Shown: in pieces, positions 26,814 to 35,975 of the stretch | Layout of the letters: each line of letters begins with the position of its first letter | Numbering within the stretch: position 1 is the first letter of the stretch | NCBI RefSeq assembly: GCF_014204895.1 | Contig: NZ_JACHMF010000001.1 | Coordinates: 806,001-870,000, forward strand | Direction: 5' to 3' | Length of the DNA stretch: 64,000 nucleotides | From: Paractinoplanes abujensis | Lineage (GTDB): Bacteria > Actinomycetota > Actinomycetes > Mycobacteriales > Micromonosporaceae | Position numbers and translations under genes: made by a program | Notes under the pieces: model-generated | The model's input: only the letters and a program-made list of their open reading frames with translations | Told to the model about the DNA's origin: nothing | Database searches by the model: none

Positions 26814-27746
26814 TCAGCTGAGCGGCTTGATGTCGGTGCTCACGGCGCCGACCTCGTCGCCCTGACGGCTCGCCCGGGCCTCGGGGGCGGGCTCGGCGGC
26901 GGGCTTGATGCCGTGGGCCCGGCTGCCCGGCTGCTGGTGCACGATGACGCCACCCGGCCGGCGCTCGCCGTTGCGCTTCTGGCTGCGCATGCGGCCGTAC
27001 TCGCTGAAGATGGTGCGCAGCACGCGGAAGCCGTCGCGGAAAGTGTTGAGGTTGGTCTCGCCGTGAATACGGCGGTGCTCGATGCTGCCGACCTCGCCGA
27101 CCTTCATCCCGTCGACCGCGGCCCGGATGTTGATCATGGTCTCGATCTCGAAGCCGTCGCCCCAGTGCTTGGTGCCGTCGGTCTTCTTGGGCAGCTTGGT
27201 GTCGGGCAGGTCGAGCACCGGCACGACCGTGCGCCAGAACGCGTTGTAGCCGTAGCAGAGGTCGGTGAACTTCGTCCCGAACAGGACGTTGACGACCAGG
27301 TTGAGCCCGTCGTTGCCGAGCTTGCGCAGCTTGGTGATGTCGTGGCTGTGACCGCCGTGGTTGAACCGGCTGCCCTTCACGAAGTCGGCGCCGTCGGTCA
27401 GCTTCTGGACGAACAGCGGGATCTCGGCCGGGTCGGTCGAGCCGTCGGCGTCGATCATCACGATGATGTCGCCCGTGCAGGCGGCGAAGCCGCAGGCGAG
27501 CGCGTTGCCCTTACCCGTACGGGTCTGGTGCACCACGACGACGTCGGGGCGCAGCTCCCGCGCGACCTCGACGGTCCGGTCCTTCGAGCCGCCGTCGACC
27601 AGAACCACCTCGTCGATGTTCGCCGGCAGCTTGGCGAACACGTGCGGAAGGTTGCGCTCCTCGTTGAGGGTCGGAATCACCACGCTCACGGTCGGTGACG
27701 TTCCTCCGTCACCCCTCGTGTTCGCGGCAGGCGTCGAAAACTCCAT
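26814..27746 (-). CDS. GT2-family polyprenyl-phosphate glycosyltransferase-like enzyme
   Basis: A 310-residue protein starting at ATG 27746 (MEFSTPAANTRGDGG). It is dolichyl-phosphate-mannose-synthase-like: VSVVIPTLNEERNLPHVF, VVLVDGGSKDRT, GKGNALACGFAACTGDIIVM, IDADGSTDPAEIP and FVKGSRFNHGG. There is no C-terminal transmembrane module, so it is a soluble or peripheral form. Such enzymes charge a lipid phosphate with a hexose for use by membrane transferases. It is the first gene of the operon, with about 500 bases of non-coding DNA upstream. Confidence 0.9.
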   Translation of the reverse strand: MEFSTPAANTRGDGGTSPTVSVVIPTLNEERNLPHVFAKLPANIDEVVLVDGGSKDRTVEVARELRPDVVVVHQTRTGKGNALACGFAACTGDIIVMIDADGSTDPAEIPLFVQKLTDGADFVKGSRFNHGGHSHDITKLRKLGNDGLNLVVNVLFGTKFTDLCYGYNAFWRTVVPVLDLPDTKLPKKTDGTKHWGDGFEIETMINIRAAVDGMKVGEVGSIEHRRIHGETNLNTFRDGFRVLRTIFSEYGRMRSQKRNGERRPGGVIVHQQPGSRAHGIKPAAEPAPEARASRQGDEVGAVSTDIKPLS

Positions 27747-27961
27747 GTCGGTCCCTTCCCGGGGGCGGCAAAGCGGTTCGATCAGTAAATCCAGCGGCAA
27801 GAAGCGTAGGGCTTTCGCTTCTGTCGACCAACGTAGCAAGTCGCTACCAAGCGTCAACTGTCCGAAAAGACAACCTAGGGGCGGCTGGGAGGATCATTCT
27901 CTCCAACCGGATGACCGCAGTGTATTCACACGGCTAACTGAAGAGGATTTTCGTCACATCG

Positions 27962-27974
27962 TTACCACTGGTAA
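27962..27974. promoter_or_regulatory. Perfect palindrome, candidate operator
   Basis: TTACCACTGGTAA: 6-bp arms around a central C, about 215 bases upstream of the glycan operon. The symmetry fits a dimeric repressor. The regulator is unknown. Confidence 0.4.
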
Positions 27975-28164
27975 TGGACATATGCGGCTCGCATAGGCGT
28001 GTCATCCATGAAAGCGACAATGACCGCATAGTCGGGGTTAGATCCCGCAAACCGGTCATGTCCGTAACGCCGGATTACTCGCTGTGAACTGGGTCACCGA
28101 ATACGGACATTACGCAGCGTATTCGAACGGGTGCAGTTCGGTTGCTCGTTCATCGATGGGTCGC

Positions 28165-28200
28165 TACGCCCTGACCTGGGTAGGTATCGACCAGGGCGTA
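28165..28200. promoter_or_regulatory. 9-bp inverted repeat upstream of small cysteine/histidine protein
   Basis: TACGCCCTG at 28165-28173 and CAGGGCGTA at 28192-28200 are perfect complements with an 18-base spacer, 50 bases before the ATG at 28251. It could be a looped operator or a leader hairpin. Confidence 0.4.
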
Positions 28201-28250
28201 ATTCGGCCGCGCCCCCGTAGCTTCCGGGCCGCCTTACCGTTGGTGAGACG

Positions 28251-28403
28251 ATGAACGCTGATGAAGCCGTGTGTGTCTGCGGGCATGCGCACAGTGCCCA
28301 CGAGCACTACCGGTCAGGAACTGAATGCGCGCTGTGCGGGCCCGAGCGGTGCCCGCGATTCCGGCGTATCACCTGGTGGCGCCGGCTCCTGGCCGGACGG
28401 TGA
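28251..28403 (+). CDS. Small Cys/His-rich (zinc-ribbon-like) protein
   Basis: A 50-residue protein read directly from ATG 28251 to TGA 28401-28403. It reads MNADEAVCVCGHAHSAHEHY, then RSGTECALCG and PERCPRFRR, and ends in a basic Trp-containing tail. Five Cys (8, 10, 26, 29, 34) and four His (12, 14, 17, 19) in about 27 residues suggest one zinc site. I have the impression that short CxCGH-type proteins of this form recur in actinobacteria; their function is unknown. The stop lies 99 bases before the sulfotransferase. Confidence 0.65.
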   Translation: MNADEAVCVCGHAHSAHEHYRSGTECALCGPERCPRFRRITWWRRLLAGR

Positions 28404-28502
28404 GACGGCTGTCGCGAATGCATATCAGATCTGTAGGGTAAGTCTCACTTCGAGCGAGAAGTCGCAGCTCCGCGACGTCTCCGCACGACTGGAGGGACCG
28501 TC

Positions 28503-29438
28503 ATGGCACTACCCGACTTCCTGATCGCCGGCGTGCCGAAAGCGGGTACGACCGCCCTGCACGCGGCGCTCGTGGGCCATCCCGAACTCTTCCTGCCCAC
28601 GGTCAAGGAACCGAAGTTCTTCCTCTCCGACGGCCCGCCGCCCCGGCACGGCGGCCCGGGTGATGTGCAGACCTACCAGGAGCACGTCTGGCGGCAGGCC
28701 GATTACGAGGCGCTGTTCGCCCCGGCCCCGGCGGGCGCGCTGCTCGGCGAGGCGACCCCGTTCTACCTGCACGACCTGGCCTCGCACGAACGGATCAAGG
28801 CGCTGGTGCCGTCGGCCCGGCTGATCCTGCTGCTGCGCGACCCGGTCGATCGGGCCCATTCCAACTGGACCCACCTGTGGAACGCCGGGCTCGAGCCGGA
28901 GGCCGACTTCCTCACCGCGTGCCGGGCCGAGCCCGAGCGTGTCGCGGCCGGCTGGGCCCCGTTCTGGCACTACGTGGCGCTCGGCCGCTACGGCGAGCAG
29001 GTGCGCCACCTGTACGAGCACTTCCCGCGCGAGCAGGTGCTGCTGATGCGTTACAAGGAGCTCAAGGACCAGCCCGCGGCCACTCTGGACCGCGTGTGCG
29101 AGTTCCTCGGCGTGAAGACCGGAGTGCTGACCGCCGTGCCGCGCGAGAACGTGAACCGTCACGTGGTCGAGGACAACGGCGTGAACCAGGTTCTGCGCTT
29201 TCTCCTGCGCAATGGGGGCAGTTTCGGGCATCGGTTCCCGGTCCCGCTGCGCCTGGCCGCCCGCGGGCCGCTGCTGACCCTGCTGCACCGCAAGCACGGC
29301 ACCCGGCCGGTCACGACGCCGGCCGAGCGGGCCGCGCTGCTGCCGCTCTTCGCCGACGACATCGCGCTGCTCACCGAGGTGACCGGGGAGTCGTACGAAG
29401 ACTGGCTGTCGGTCGACCGACACGCCGCGCCCGCCTAA
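28503..29438 (+). CDS. PAPS-dependent sulfotransferase family protein
   Basis: A 311-residue soluble protein. The 5'-phosphosulfate-binding loop is [15 protein letters not shown] at residues 6-20, and the 3'-phosphate-binding segment is [16 protein letters not shown] near residue 112. KEPKFFL and [14 protein letters not shown] also match the family. The enzyme would transfer sulfate from PAPS to a hydroxyl or amino group of a glycan or lipid. Its position opposite the glycosyltransferase operon suggests a glycan acceptor, which is an inference. ATG 28503 follows GGAGGG by 7 bases. Confidence 0.88.
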   Translation: MALPDFLIAGVPKAGTTALHAALVGHPELFLPTVKEPKFFLSDGPPPRHGGPGDVQTYQEHVWRQADYEALFAPAPAGALLGEATPFYLHDLASHERIKALVPSARLILLLRDPVDRAHSNWTHLWNAGLEPEADFLTACRAEPERVAAGWAPFWHYVALGRYGEQVRHLYEHFPREQVLLMRYKELKDQPAATLDRVCEFLGVKTGVLTAVPRENVNRHVVEDNGVNQVLRFLLRNGGSFGHRFPVPLRLAARGPLLTLLHRKHGTRPVTTPAERAALLPLFADDIALLTEVTGESYEDWLSVDRHAAPA

Positions 29439-29518
29439 TCCCCACTTTCCCCATAGATATTGCACACTTGTGCGGATACTCTTCGCACCTGATCGTGCCG
29501 ACTCGACGAGGAGCCGCC

Positions 29519-30430
29519 TTGACCACGGGAACCTTCACCCTGCCGCTGCCACGCTGGGAGGACTCCACCGTCGTGGTCGAGCCGCCCGGTGACGAGCCCG
29601 GCGCCTGGTCGGGCGCGCCCAGCTCGATCGTCGCCGACGGCCACGTCTACCTGGCGTACCGGGTGCGGCTCCCGATCGGCGAGGGCCGCGGCATCGCGAA
29701 CGTGGTGGCCCGCTCGGCCGACGGCCTGACCTTCGAGACGGTCGCCGAGGTGACCAAGGAGCAGTTCGGCGCCGAATCGCTGGAACGACCCGCCCTGGTG
29801 CGCACGGAAGACGGGCGCTGGCGGCTCTACGTGAGCGCGGCCACCCCCGGCACCAAGCACTGGCGGGTCGAACTGCTCGAGGCGGCCACCCCGGAAGGCC
29901 TGGCCACGGCCGTGCCGCGGGTCGTGCTGGCGGGCGACGAGACGGCCGGCGTCAAGGACCCGGTGCTGCACCACGACGCGTACGGGTGGCACCTGTGGGC
30001 TTCCGTGCACCCGCTGGAGAGCTGGGACGACGCCGACAGGATGACCACCGAGTACGCGACCAGCCCCGATGGCGTGCACTGGACGTGGCGCGGCACGGCG
30101 CTCGCACCCCGGCCGGGGGAGTGGGACGCCCGGGGCGTACGGGTGTCATCGGTGCAGGTGGACGGGGACGAGATCAGCGTGGCCTACGACGGCCGGGCCA
30201 CGGCCGGGGAGAACTGGGAGGAGCGCACCGGGGTGGCCCGGGGCAAACGCCGGCCCGACGGCAGCTTCGGCGAGCTCACCGCCGAGCCCGGCCCGCCGCT
30301 GGGCAGCCCGCACACCCCGCACGGCCTGCGCTACTTGAGCCTCGTCGAACTGCCCGGCGGTCGCCGCCGGGTCTACTACGAGGCCACCCGGGCCGACGGC
30401 GCGCACGACCTGCGCACGGAGCTGATCTGA
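29519..30430 (+). CDS. Five-bladed beta-propeller (GH43/GH130-like) protein
   Basis: A 303-residue protein. The TTG at 29519 has GAGGAG eight bases upstream and gives [15 protein letters not shown]. Propeller signatures: [78 protein letters not shown] and ISVAYDGRA. The pattern fits glycosidase/phosphorylase clans with carboxylates at blade centres, such as KDP near residue 147, but I cannot assign a catalytic triad. No signal peptide is seen. It follows the sulfotransferase by 80 bases and probably processes or binds a sugar. Confidence 0.75.
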   Translation: MTTGTFTLPLPRWEDSTVVVEPPGDEPGAWSGAPSSIVADGHVYLAYRVRLPIGEGRGIANVVARSADGLTFETVAEVTKEQFGAESLERPALVRTEDGRWRLYVSAATPGTKHWRVELLEAATPEGLATAVPRVVLAGDETAGVKDPVLHHDAYGWHLWASVHPLESWDDADRMTTEYATSPDGVHWTWRGTALAPRPGEWDARGVRVSSVQVDGDEISVAYDGRATAGENWEERTGVARGKRRPDGSFGELTAEPGPPLGSPHTPHGLRYLSLVELPGGRRRVYYEATRADGAHDLRTELI

Positions 30431-30514
30431 TGCGTTACCGCAGGTAGTGGGCGATGTTAGCGTCATCACGATTCCCGGGGGCGGATGCCCGGGGATCGAC
30501 GCCGATCCTCTAGC

Positions 30515-30607
30515 TTGAAAACCGACGCCAGGTGCGAGCGGTAAACGGCCGCACCGTCGGTGGCGGAGTCCCTCCCACAAGGAGCGGCTCCGCCATTTTT
30601 CTTTCCC
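30515..30607 (+). ncRNA. Candidate small RNA ending in an intrinsic terminator (6C-like?)
   Basis: Between the propeller gene and the response regulator there are two hairpins. The first is GGTGCG...CGCACC, enclosing AGCGGTAAACGGC. The second is TGGCGGAG (30561-30568) pairing with CTCCGCCA (30588-30595), with a loop holding TCCCTCCC and followed by a T-rich run (ATTTTTCTTT). A T-run terminator is uncommon in this window. The two-hairpin shape and six-C loop recall the actinobacterial 6C small RNA, but that identification is from memory of the family shape only. It could instead be a 5' leader attenuator of the regulator gene. The 5' end is a guess. Confidence 0.5.
30561..30606 (+). terminator. 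Rho-independent terminator
   Basis: The 8-bp stem TGGCGGAG/CTCCGCCA is followed directly by TTTTTCTTT. It ends either the upstream gene, the candidate small RNA, or an attenuated leader of the downstream response-regulator gene. Confidence 0.75.
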
Positions 30608-30714
30608 CGACCTGCTCCCGCTCTGCACCCTCAAATCTTCTGCAGCCTCCCCACCCGCCGCCGATGGTCCCCTCGTCCAGCGAGACCAACCGAGGGATCA
30701 AGGGGAGAGATCAC

Positions 30715-31182
30715 ATGGTCGGAGCAACGGTTTCCATCGTTCCCACGTTCATCGCACCCGCGTCCGGCCACCCCGCGCCCGTCGCCGACTGGGTGACCGA
30801 CCTCGCGGAGCCGACCATCCTGGTCGCCGACGACGACGAGGACGTGCGTGACCTGGTCACCAGCAAGCTGGTCGCGGCCGGCTACCGGGTGATCACGGCG
30901 GACGACGGCGCCTCCGCGCTGCGCCAGGTGGTCACCGAGCAGCCCGACATGGTGATCCTCGACGTGTCGATGCCCGGCCTGGACGGCCTCAGCGTCTGCT
31001 ACGAGCTGCACTCGTCGGCCGACACCGCGCAGATCCCGGTGCTGATGATGAGCGGCCACTCGCGTCAGGTCGACATCGACCTCGGCCTGACCGTCGGGGC
31101 CGACGACTACCTGGTCAAGCCGTTCAACCCGGCCGAGCTGGTGCGCCGGGTCCGCTGGCTGCTGCTGGCCAACGAGGACTGA
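30715..31182 (+). CDS. Stand-alone response regulator (receiver domain only)
   Basis: A 155-residue protein. After a 34-residue N-terminal extension the CheY-like receiver shows TILVADDDEDVRDLV (acidic pocket), MVILDVSMPGLDG with the phospho-acceptor Asp near residue 84, PVLMMSGHS with the switch Ser/Thr, and DDYLVKPFNPAEL with the conserved Lys. No DNA-binding output domain is present, so it must act through protein contacts. No histidine kinase is adjacent. ATG 30715 is preceded by AGGGGAGAG. The last 59 bases overlap the convergent M20 peptidase gene. Confidence 0.9.
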   Translation: MVGATVSIVPTFIAPASGHPAPVADWVTDLAEPTILVADDDEDVRDLVTSKLVAAGYRVITADDGASALRQVVTEQPDMVILDVSMPGLDGLSVCYELHSSADTAQIPVLMMSGHSRQVDIDLGLTVGADDYLVKPFNPAELVRRVRWLLLANED

Positions 31183-32260
31183 GGCTCCGCAAAAAGCCTG
31201 CCAAGGCCTTCCCGTACGGGGTGAGCGTCGTCAGATCGGCGAACTCGCCCGCACCGTGCTGGCCGTCCCCGCCCGGTCCGAAAATCACCGCGTCCACGCC
31301 GACGGCCGAGTAGTGCCGGCCGTCGGCGGCGCCGTGCTTGGCCAGCAACGAGCCCGCGAACCCGGCCTCCCGCGCGGCCCGCTGCAACAGCTTGACCTCG
31401 GCACCGTCCGGGTCGGCGTGGTGCGGGTGGCCCAGCGCCTCGACCTTCGCGGCGACCCCGGTCAGTTCGCCGAGCCGGGCCTCGATCTGTTCCGTCGACT
31501 GCCAGTCCTCGTCCTCGGCCGGGAACCGGATGTCCAGCCAGGCACTCGCCTCGGCGGGCACCTGGTTGACGGCCGTGTTGGGCGTGTCGATGCGGGCCAC
31601 GTTCACCGTCGTGCGCCAGACCTCGTCACCCGGCACCGGATATCTCCGCAACAGTTCGTTCGTCGCGTTCATCACGGTGACCAGGGCGTTCTCCCCGAGC
31701 CAGGGGTACGCCGCGTGGGCCGCGCGCCCCGTCGCGGTGAGCCGCACATGAGCCAGCCCGCGCGACTCGTTCACGACCCGCAGCCGGCTCTGCTCTCCGA
31801 TCACGACGAACCCGGCCCGTACGCCCTGCGCGATCTGATGCGCCGTCCCGTCCGCGCCGCCGACCTCCTCGTCGGTCACCAGCTGCAAGGCGATCGGAAA
31901 ATCCAGCCGCGGCGCCAGTTCCCGAAACACGTCCGCCATGATCAGGGCGGCCACCTTCATGTCCTGCGCCCCGCGCCCGTAGAGCCGATCACCCTCGACC
32001 CGCGGCACGAACTGCTCGGGCGCGGCCGGGACCACGTCCAGGTGAGCATTGAGGATCACCGGGAAGGTCTCGGCGCCGGGCGGATGGACGAGGGCGCTGG
32101 GCTTGCCGTTCGCGATGAATCGCCTGGTGATGAAACCCGGACCCACCTCATCGAGCACGAAGTCGAGGGCCCGGGTCAGCTCCTCGGGGCGGTCCGCCGT
32201 GGACGGGATCGCGATCAGCCGGCTCGCCCGCTCCACCAGTTCCCGCAGCTCTTGATCCAC
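31124..32260 (-). CDS. M20-family metallopeptidase (ArgE/DapE/CPG2-like)
   Basis: A 378-residue protein starting at GTG 32260 (VDQELRELVERAS). Zinc-site motifs: NAHLDVVPA (His and catalytic Asp), YGRGAQDMK (bridging Asp), LVTDEEVGG (catalytic base and metal Glu), and GQHGAGEF near the C-terminus (metal His). Members hydrolyse acyl-amino acids or small peptides. The exact substrate is not readable. The Pro/Ala-rich C-terminal 18 residues are encoded antisense to the end of the response regulator gene, an unusually long 59-bp convergent overlap. Confidence 0.9.
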   Translation of the reverse strand: MDQELRELVERASRLIAIPSTADRPEELTRALDFVLDEVGPGFITRRFIANGKPSALVHPPGAETFPVILNAHLDVVPAAPEQFVPRVEGDRLYGRGAQDMKVAALIMADVFRELAPRLDFPIALQLVTDEEVGGADGTAHQIAQGVRAGFVVIGEQSRLRVVNESRGLAHVRLTATGRAAHAAYPWLGENALVTVMNATNELLRRYPVPGDEVWRTTVNVARIDTPNTAVNQVPAEASAWLDIRFPAEDEDWQSTEQIEARLGELTGVAAKVEALGHPHHADPDGAEVKLLQRAAREAGFAGSLLAKHGAADGRHYSAVGVDAVIFGPGGDGQHGAGEFADLTTLTPYGKALAGFLRSLSPRWPAAASGPGAPARPG

Positions 32261-32576
32261 CCGCTACCCCTTGCACGGTGAAAGAACACCATCCCCCGAT
32301 GGGGGCGCTCCCAAACCTCCGCCGCGGGCCCGGGGCTCACCGGTGGGTGCCGGGGCTGTATGCTCGCTCGCGACCGAATGGGGGAGGTCGAGCGCCCGAT
32401 GGCCGGATCCGCGGCCCGGCGCACATTCCGGTGCGTATTCCGTGCGTAATCTTCCGGCAACAATCGGTCAGTTCTCCGTCTGACAAATTGCCGACGACGG
32501 CGAAGTGGTACTTAATGCACGGTTAATTCGCGCCGTTCTGTTGCCGCGTCAAAGAAGGACTTCGGCGGCTCTTCAC
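32261..32576. other. Non-coding, AT-richer intergenic segment
   Basis: About 315 bases with no credible gene. The stretch 32440-32540 has lower GC than its surroundings and may hold a promoter of the now broken downstream gene or of the peptidase. No clear hairpin or repeat. Confidence 0.4.
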
Positions 32577-32624
32577 CGTCCGTGGTGGGCGATCACGGAG
32601 CGTGCGCTGTCGTGACTGCCTGAT

Positions 32625-33201
32625 GTGGGCGCTCCGTGCTGGACACTCCCGGTGCGACGAGCGGCCGCCGGCGGCGGCGCCCCCTGGCGGGTCTGGGTCG
32701 AGTTGTGGCCGTGGTCCCTGCGCGATCCCGAGCTGCGGCGTGAGGCGCTACCGGCCCGTGGGGACAACGCCGAAGCCGTCGCCCACATCCGGGCGGCGGC
32801 TGGCGCGACGGCCACCTGGGTCACGTGCCCGACCCCTGGTCGTGACCCGCACCACCCAGACGTTCCGTTCCCGGGCCGCGCAACGGATCGCCGGCACCAC
32901 CGTGGCGGTCGCCGGTGACGAGGTGGCCGGGTTCGTGACGGTGGCCGCCGGCGAGGTCGAGCAGGTCTACGTGGACGCGGCCGTCCGGGGCGGCGGCGTG
33001 GCCCGTGCGCTTCCGGCCGGGGCGCAACGTCAGGTCGCGGCGGCCAGGCACGGGGTGGCGTGGCCGGCCGTGGTGCCGGGCAACGCCCGGGCCTGGCGCT
33101 TCTACGAGCGCGAAGCGTGGCAGGACGAGGGTGGCTTCGACTACGTGACGGCCGGCATGAGGGTGCCCTGCCGCCGGTATACGAAGCGCGTTCAGGAGTA
33201 G
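32625..33201 (+). pseudogene. Chimeric relic: TetR C-terminal scrap fused to a frameshifted GNAT acetyltransferase
   Basis: The first frame reads WRVWVELWPWSLRDPELR, typical of a TetR ligand-binding domain end. It runs straight into ARGDNAEAVAHIRAA, the start of a GNAT domain. The GNAT reading then shifts to WRDGHLGHVPDPW in a second frame. A third frame follows with VAGDEVAGFVTVAAGEVEQV, YVDAAVRGGGVARAL (acetyl-CoA loop) and VVPGNARAWRFYER, ending at 33201. At least two frameshifts and the fusion make it non-functional. It overlaps the end of the GntR gene by 10 bases. Confidence 0.7.
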
Positions 33202-33743
33202 TCACTGCCGTACAGGTGCCGTCCGGGGTGCTCACGGTAGAGCAGGCAGTGGTTGTCGTCCTGCTCGGAGGGCGCCCGCACGGCCAGGCAGTGCGGGATC
33301 GCGTTGATCTCGGAGGCGGACAGCGTCCACTGCACCCACCAGCCGGTGCCCGCCGCGTGCTGGCCCAGCCCGGCGTGCGCCCCGGAGTGCGGGTGTTCGA
33401 GTTCGCAGTGCAGCACCCGGTCGAGCCCGTGGGCGGGCCGGGGGAGCCGGCTCAGCCAGCCCACCTGGTGATGGTCGAGTTCGATGCGGGCCGGGCAGCG
33501 GTGCTCGTCGATGACGGCGAGGTTCGTGACGAAGTTGCCGGCGCCTTTGCGCGACGAGATCAGGCCCTCGGTGCGCAGCACCCGCAGCGCGGACTGGACG
33601 GTGGTGCGGGCGACGCGATGCTCCCCGGCGAGCGTGTGCTCGGAGGGGAGCTTCGCGCCGACCGTGAGGCTGCCGGTGAAGATCTGATGTCTCAGCTCGG
33701 CCGCGATCTGCTGGTACGGGGAGAGTGCCGTGTCGGGGGACAT
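33192..33743 (-). CDS. GntR-family transcriptional regulator
   Basis: A 183-residue protein from ATG 33743 (MSPDTALSPYQQIAAELRHQ). An ATG 9 bases upstream is possible. The winged-helix domain is clear: IFTGSLTVGAKLPSEHTLAG, VARTTVQSALRVLRTEGLI and GAGNFV. The C-terminal 100 residues do not match well to the usual UTRA or FCD ligand domains. They are His- and Trp-rich (ELDHHQVGWLSRLPRP, GTGWWVQWTLSASE), which could mean a novel or eroded effector domain. Target genes are unknown. The upstream ureohydrolase gene runs in the same direction with a 78-base gap. Confidence 0.85.
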   Translation of the reverse strand: MSPDTALSPYQQIAAELRHQIFTGSLTVGAKLPSEHTLAGEHRVARTTVQSALRVLRTEGLISSRKGAGNFVTNLAVIDEHRCPARIELDHHQVGWLSRLPRPAHGLDRVLHCELEHPHSGAHAGLGQHAAGTGWWVQWTLSASEINAIPHCLAVRAPSEQDDNHCLLYREHPGRHLYGSDYS

Positions 33744-33821
33744 GCAAGGCATGCTGCGTGGCTGGTCAGGGCGGAACAAGTGCGCAACCGCGACTGTCTG
33801 TGACGGCCCCGCAAAACGAAC

Positions 33822-34880
33822 TCAGCGCTGCGGATCACTCACGGAGGGCGGCGGAGCGTCGGCGGAGCCGCGGCCCGACAGCAGCGGCGTAGCCCGGTTC
33901 CAGCGAGGCCCACCTGCGTCTTTACGCCGGCGGGCCATGCCTGAGAGGGCCTCCAGCACCACCCGGTTGCCGAGCATGGCGGTGATGTCGGCGTGGTCGA
34001 ACGGGGGTGCCACCTCGACGATGTCCATGCCTACTACGGGTAACTCGTGGCAGATGCGCGAGACGCTGTCGAGCAGTTGCCGGGCCGTGAACCCGCCCGG
34101 CTCCGGGGTGCCCGTGCCGGGGGCGTGGCCGGGGTCGCAGACGTCGATGTCGACCGAGAGGAACACGCCGTCGCAGTCGTCCAGGGCGATCGCGAACGCC
34201 TGGTCGAGCACGGAGTCGAGCCCGCGGTCGACGATCTCGCTCATGTGGAACGAGTTCATGCCCTGGTCGGCCATCCAGTCCAGCGTCTCCGGGCCGGGCC
34301 AGTAGCCGCGCAGGCCCAGCTGCAGGAAGCGGTCCCCCCGTACGGCTCCCGACTCGATCAGCCGCCGCATGGGCTGCCCGTGCCCGTAGAGCGACCCGAA
34401 CTCGATGTCCCCGGTGTCGGCGTGGGCGTCGAAGTGAATGACCGAGACCCGCCCGGCGCCGTGATGGCGGGCCACGCCCGCGACGTCGGGCCACGTGACG
34501 GTGTGGTCGCCCCCGAGGACGACCGGGACGGCGCCGTGCGACGCGACGAAGGCCACCGCGTCCTCGATCGTGTCGCAGCTGCGCTGGATCTCGCCGCTGA
34601 ACACCTCGAGGTCGCCCGCGTCCTTGACGGTCAGGTCACCGCTGAGCGCGTCGACCCGCATCGCCATGTGCGGCCGCGAGCCGTCGTGGGGCAGGTAGTC
34701 GGTGCCCCGGATGACCTGCGGGCCGAAGCGGGCGCCGGGCCGGTGGGAGGTGCCGCCGTCGAAGGGCGCGCCGAGGATGACGACGTCGGCATCCGCGTAC
34801 GTCTCCGGCTCCTCCCAGTCGCACGCGGGCACCCCGAGGAAGGTGAAATCGGGGCCGTACATCGGTCCGTAGCGCGTCAC
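33822..34880 (-). CDS. speB: Agmatinase/arginase-family ureohydrolase
   Basis: A 352-residue protein starting at GTG 34880. The binuclear manganese site motifs are intact: GGDHTVTWP near residue 128, VIHFDAHADTGD near 152, and FLSVDIDVCDPGHAPGTGTP near 235. GMDIVEVAPPFDHADIT follows. Length and motifs fit agmatinase (agmatine to putrescine and urea), but guanidinobutyrase or a related guanidino-acid hydrolase is possible, so the symbol is provisional. The C-terminal 30 residues are variable. It is divergent from the Ser/Thr kinase, with 99 bases between them. Confidence 0.88.
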   Translation of the reverse strand: MTRYGPMYGPDFTFLGVPACDWEEPETYADADVVILGAPFDGGTSHRPGARFGPQVIRGTDYLPHDGSRPHMAMRVDALSGDLTVKDAGDLEVFSGEIQRSCDTIEDAVAFVASHGAVPVVLGGDHTVTWPDVAGVARHHGAGRVSVIHFDAHADTGDIEFGSLYGHGQPMRRLIESGAVRGDRFLQLGLRGYWPGPETLDWMADQGMNSFHMSEIVDRGLDSVLDQAFAIALDDCDGVFLSVDIDVCDPGHAPGTGTPEPGGFTARQLLDSVSRICHELPVVGMDIVEVAPPFDHADITAMLGNRVVLEALSGMARRRKDAGGPRWNRATPLLSGRGSADAPPPSVSDPQR

Positions 34881-34979
34881 GCGGGGGACTGTATCTCCAC
34901 GTAGTGGGGGAGTACAGCGTTTCTGCCACCGGGTCCACGGGTACCGCGATCCGAAGATCTAAGCCAGGAGGTTCGGTAC

Positions 34980-35971
<992 letters not shown>

Positions 35972-35975
<4 letters not shown>

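Larger units (their letters stand above)
27747..28250. promoter_or_regulatory. Divergent intergenic control region
   Basis: Roughly 500 bases, clearly richer in A and T than the flanking genes, with no credible gene. It should hold the promoters for the minus-strand glycan operon and for the plus-strand small cysteine/histidine protein. Two symmetric elements are listed separately. I see several TATTC- and TAGGTAT-like hexamers but cannot choose a promoter confidently. Confidence 0.6.

Noticed and set aside
16874..30430. Secondary-metabolite biosynthetic gene cluster
   Set aside because: No polyketide, peptide synthetase, terpene or RiPP core gene is present. The enzymes fit surface polysaccharide work.
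30515..30607. Riboswitch (c-di-GMP or c-di-AMP type)
   Set aside because: I could not match the conserved core of these aptamers, and the simple two-hairpin plus terminator layout fits a small RNA or attenuator better.
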